From assembly GCA_004565275.1 (NCBI GenBank), contig SDOX01000108.1, forward strand, positions 951-22,424: DNA of 21,474 bases, given 5' to 3'. The position numbers were made by a program, and so were the translations under genes. Source of the DNA: Nannochloropsis salina CCMP1776. Lineage: Eukaryota > Sar > Eustigmatophyceae > Eustigmatales > Monodopsidaceae. The notes under the pieces are model-generated. The model was given only the letters and a program-made list of their open reading frames with translations. It had not been told where the DNA came from and did not search any database. Positions 19,310 through 21,474 of this stretch are shown in pieces; within the stretch, counting starts at the first letter, position 1; each line of letters begins with the position of its first letter.

Positions 19310-19367
19310 CGATCTTGTACGGGTAATACAGTAACGGAACTACCAGTGAAGAAACACACCTTCGAAA

Positions 19368-19440
19368 TGGTGCGAAGGTGCGAAGGTGCAGGTGTGAAAA
19401 GGTGCGGTGCTGCACCTTGATTGCAGGGTGCGCACCTTCT
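19368..19440 (+). repeat. GGTGC-rich cluster of direct and inverted repeats, possible transposon terminus
   Basis: GGTGCGAA occurs in tandem (from 19368), followed by AAGGTGC and GCACCTT elements that can pair (about 19402-19421, and 19432-19440). CAGGGTGCGCACC at 19424 looks like the start of a hAT terminal inverted repeat, and a transposase-like frame begins 78 bases later. I found no matching right end (GGTGCGCACCCTG) in the window. Confidence 0.5.
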
Positions 19441-19501
19441 CTTTTTTAAATCACCATATATTTCATCTACCATATCTTATTTACTTCTATTTTCCCACAC
19501 A

Positions 19502-19927
19502 ATGTCATTTCTAACCAAAACTTCTACTTTGTCCATGGCCTCAACAGTTTCAGCTGATTCAGAGGTTGGAGAGGCCATTCGCGCGGAGGACGATTACCGC
19601 GCAAATAGGATTAACAAATATTCCTTAGAAGGCACAGCTTAAGACAAGCGTGAGATCCATAGGTTGTGGAAGAAACCCTCCTAAAACATGTCCTAAGACG
19701 AAAAGCAGCGCAACGACGTCTTATGCATGAAATGCGACTTCATGATAAGGAACGGCGGGATTTCGCACGTCAAGGACCATCATAGAAGGCACCACGGTCG
19801 GTGCGATGAATCAACGACAGACACCGGTACTGGCACGGTGCAGCGCAAGATGACCGACACGGTTCCTTACTCGGCCGAAACACAGGCGGTGCATACTGCC
19901 AAGCTCGTGGGCTTCCTGACTTTTTAA
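19502..19927 (+). pseudogene. Fragment of BED-zinc-finger DNA transposase, probably hAT
   Basis: One frame runs from the ATG at 19502 (MSFLTKTSTLSMASTVSADS) to a TAA at 19925. It is interrupted by three stops, all TAA: at 19640, 19682 and 19694. Between and after them the protein looks natural: DKREIHRLWKKPS, then CMKCDFMIRNGGISHVKDHH with a following RRHHG. That is the C-x2-C...H-x3-4-H pattern of a BED finger with the GG-SHxKxH core typical of hAT transposases. The later part (TVQRKMTDTVPYSA) resembles the linker after the finger. The catalytic domain is absent; dispersed repeat R1 starts at 19929. A TATA-like CCATATATTT at 19453 lies in the leader. Family assignment rests on the finger only. 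Confidence 0.6.
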
Positions 19928-19928
19928 A

Positions 19929-20088
19929 AATACTCTCACTTTGACTCACCGGAAAAGGAAAAAAAGGACTTGTGGCGTTCTCCCCCTCCTCATTGTCCTT
20001 GCCATGCTCCCCTTTGTTCCCGTATTTGGTTTCCTTTCTTGTATCCCGCTCCTCCAAGTCCTCCCTCCCTCCCTCCCGCGTTCCCTCC
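19929..20088 (+). repeat. Dispersed repeat family R1, copy 2
   Basis: Related to 15374-15530 (see there). It begins exactly where the transposase-like frame ends and runs into the leader/intron-like copy C, so three repeat types abut here. Confidence 0.75.
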
Positions 20089-20160
20089 CTTCTACGTATG
20101 ATGCACTACACTGAAGCGTGAAGGTAGTGAGTGAGGTGAGATAACAGGGGCATTGTGTAC
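20089..20160 (-). repeat. Duplicated leader/intron-like segment, copy C
   Basis: Same segment as copy B with a few substitutions and a shorter middle. On the minus strand it reads GTACACAATGCCCC to CTTCACGCTTCAG (20160-20111, 50 nt), then TGTAGTGCA. No gene follows downstream on that strand. Confidence 0.6.
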
Positions 20161-20863
20161 CAATTTCAGCGGCCTTGCTCACCCACAAGCATCGGAATCA
20201 CCGATAGGGAACTGAGAGATCAGTGGCGACGGGTGGAGCAGCGACTGCACAGGCGCCCGAAGAGTCTGGTCGATAAGTTCGCCATCCAAATCCTCACCTT
20301 ACGGGAAATGGGGGACCAAAATTGATATAGGAGAGCCCTCATCTCAAAGAACTTCTCTGCTGCGCCGGCATGGTAAAGTGAAGAAGATGGAAGTCTTGTT
20401 CCTAAACGATACGTCCATACTACGAAACACCACATTTGACCAGCCAGAATCTTTTATGTCTCTTATACCTATGACGTTGCGTTCTCACTGTGACAAACAC
20501 GACTTGTGATGACCCGAAACTTTTGTACATGTTGAACTATATATCACATTGACAAGACGTCCTCATTATGACAATCACCACTTTCAGATGAGCTATTTTC
20601 TGAAGTGCAGAAGTGGCGCATGTAGAACTGGGAGAGCCGGAGGTCTTAGGAAGAACCTAGCTTCGGGGGACGGGGGTACTGGGAGAGCGAGAAGGAGTGT
20701 GCCGTCGTTCTTCCTACCTTTCTTCCTCTCCTTGAAGTGACGGTAAACGGGAGAGCTGGAGAGAGGGAACGAAGGGCGAAAGGGAGGAAGGAAGAAAAGG
20801 GCTAGAAACTGTACATGCGCGAAGGATTGAGAGGGCTACAGGCAGGGCCATACATCATGGATA
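20161..20863. other. Intergenic stretch with no gene seen
   Basis: No supported gene. A loose direct repeat is visible around 20485-20515 and 20562-20592 (CTCACTGTGACAAACACGACT versus CTCATTATGACAATCACCACT, split by substitutions), and ACTGGGAGAGC occurs twice (20628 and 20678). Both may be old repeat debris. Confidence 0.35.
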
Positions 20864-20916
20864 GGAAGGAAGGAAAAAGCAAAAGAGGAAGGAAAGGGAC
20901 TCTGTAGGCTTGGGTA
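20864..20916 (+). repeat. Dispersed repeat family R2, copy 2
   Basis: Nearly identical to 15669-15721, with two transition differences over 53 bases. The flanks are not obviously related. Confidence 0.75.
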
Positions 20917-21123
20917 GTTGACTATCAACTCTCAGGGTTAATACTTAGACAGAGGCATTCGTTGAATACATCGAAAACAAGCAATACCTAAAGTGTACAC
21001 ACACACAACTAGATTTTTTGAGATTATGCCGCAAAATGATTTTTTTCGATGTCCCTCCCCTCTCCGTGTCTCGGATATGCAAAACCTCCATATCTCCTTT
21101 TCCTTAGATTCGATGTCTGCTTG

Positions 21124-21273
21124 GCTCTATCCTCTTTTAAGGCATCTGTACATGCAATACCTCCTCCCCATCGCTCTCTCAGACTTGTTACCTCTTTAGC
21201 TCTATCCTACTTCACGGCCTCTGCACATGCAATACATCCTCCCCTCTTTCCCTAAGATTCCTTGTCTACCACG
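21124..21273 (+). repeat. Imperfect tandem duplication, unit about 75 bp
   Basis: Units begin at 21124 and 21199 with GCTCTATCCT and share CTCTG-ACATGCAATAC-TCCTCCCC. They have diverged by substitutions and small indels in the second half. Noncoding as far as I can see. Confidence 0.65.
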
Positions 21274-21474
21274 TCCCGCCAGTAGACAGGAGGAGGAAAG
21301 CTGGCTCCCCCCTTCTCCCCCTCCTCCCCCTCCTCCTCCCCCTCCCCCTCCTCCTCTTGGAAGGCTCGCATATCCTCGCTGTCAGTACTGTGGCCAGCAC
21401 CACTGCTGCCGTCGCTGCTGTCGCTTCCACTCCGAAGTCGGGTGTCTGGAGGGCCGTGAGGCATGGGCGTAGGG
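21252..21474 (-). CDS. Possible last exon of a minus-strand gene: acidic, Ser/Asp/Glu-rich C-terminus (partial)
   Basis: A minus-strand frame is open from the window's right edge to a stop at 21252-21254. It encodes a Ser/Asp/Gly-rich part (SGSDSSDGSSGAGHSTDSED), a Glu/Gly run encoded by CCTCCTCCCC repeats, then PPPVYWRDVVDKES. The ending looks like a natural C-terminus, and the composition fits a disordered acidic tail. The low-complexity repeat could also keep a meaningless frame open. No domain is visible, and the rest of the gene would lie beyond the window. Confidence 0.35.
   Translation of the reverse strand, partial: PTPMPHGPPDTRLRSGSDSSDGSSGAGHSTDSEDMRAFQEEEGEGEEEGEEGEKGGASFPPPVYWRDVVDKES

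Noticed and set aside
19640-19696. TAA read as glutamine (altered genetic code)
   Set aside because: CRP1 ends with TAA at a position equivalent to the TAG end of CRP2, and other genes end normally, so the standard code fits.

Overview
This is eukaryotic nuclear DNA. It carries multi-exon genes with GT-AG introns whose phases can be followed from exon to exon, secreted proteins with signal peptides, and long (GGGAGGG)n / (CCCTCC)n tracts inside introns. Intron-rich genes, a WSC/apple-like Cys domain next to a Ser/Thr/Pro linker, and heavy GGAGGG/CCTCCC tracts suggest a stramenopile-type alga. A eustigmatophyte is possible. The lineage is an inference of low confidence.

Layout. (1) 1-2456, +: 3' part of a HRQ1-type (RecQ4-like, DUF1998/MZB) DNA helicase in eight exons, running in from the left edge. 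(2) 3540-7048, +: a complete ten-exon paraoxonase-type (PON) six-bladed propeller lactonase/esterase of about 521 aa. It has an N-terminal membrane anchor, all the calcium ligands, the His dyad and the outer disulfide cysteines of the family. (3) 7747-9151, +: a 137-aa secreted protein (here CRP1) with an eight-cysteine domain I do not recognise. (4) 10241-11838, +: a secreted Pro/Tyr/Asn/Gly/Gln-rich repeat protein with a probable Cys-containing C-terminus. (5) 12815-14874, +: CRP2 (238 aa), a paralogue of CRP1 with all eight cysteines aligned but a different intron layout and a variable low-complexity N-terminal region. (6) 16324-18810, -: a 626-aa secreted mosaic protein in six exons: signal peptide, propeller-like region, Ser/Thr/Pro-rich stalk, WSC/apple-like Cys domain, beta-rich C-terminus. 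(7) 18840-20920: dispersed repeats and a fragment of a BED-finger (probable hAT) DNA transposon. (8) Right edge: a possible acidic last exon on the minus strand.

Genes 3-5 form a cluster of secreted, probably wall or matrix proteins. Two of them (4 and 5) share the sequence around the start codon and very similar signal peptides. The PON-like enzyme next door and the WSC-like protein further on are also predicted to enter the secretory pathway, so most of the window concerns the cell surface. No shared pathway can be proved from sequence.

The most unusual signals are the eight-Cys family, and a directional rule in the introns. G-rich tracts lie just after 5' splice sites and complementary C-rich tracts lie just before 3' splice sites, often in the same intron. 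The reverse arrangement was not seen. The exon structures below were derived by hand from phase and splice signals and are predictions.
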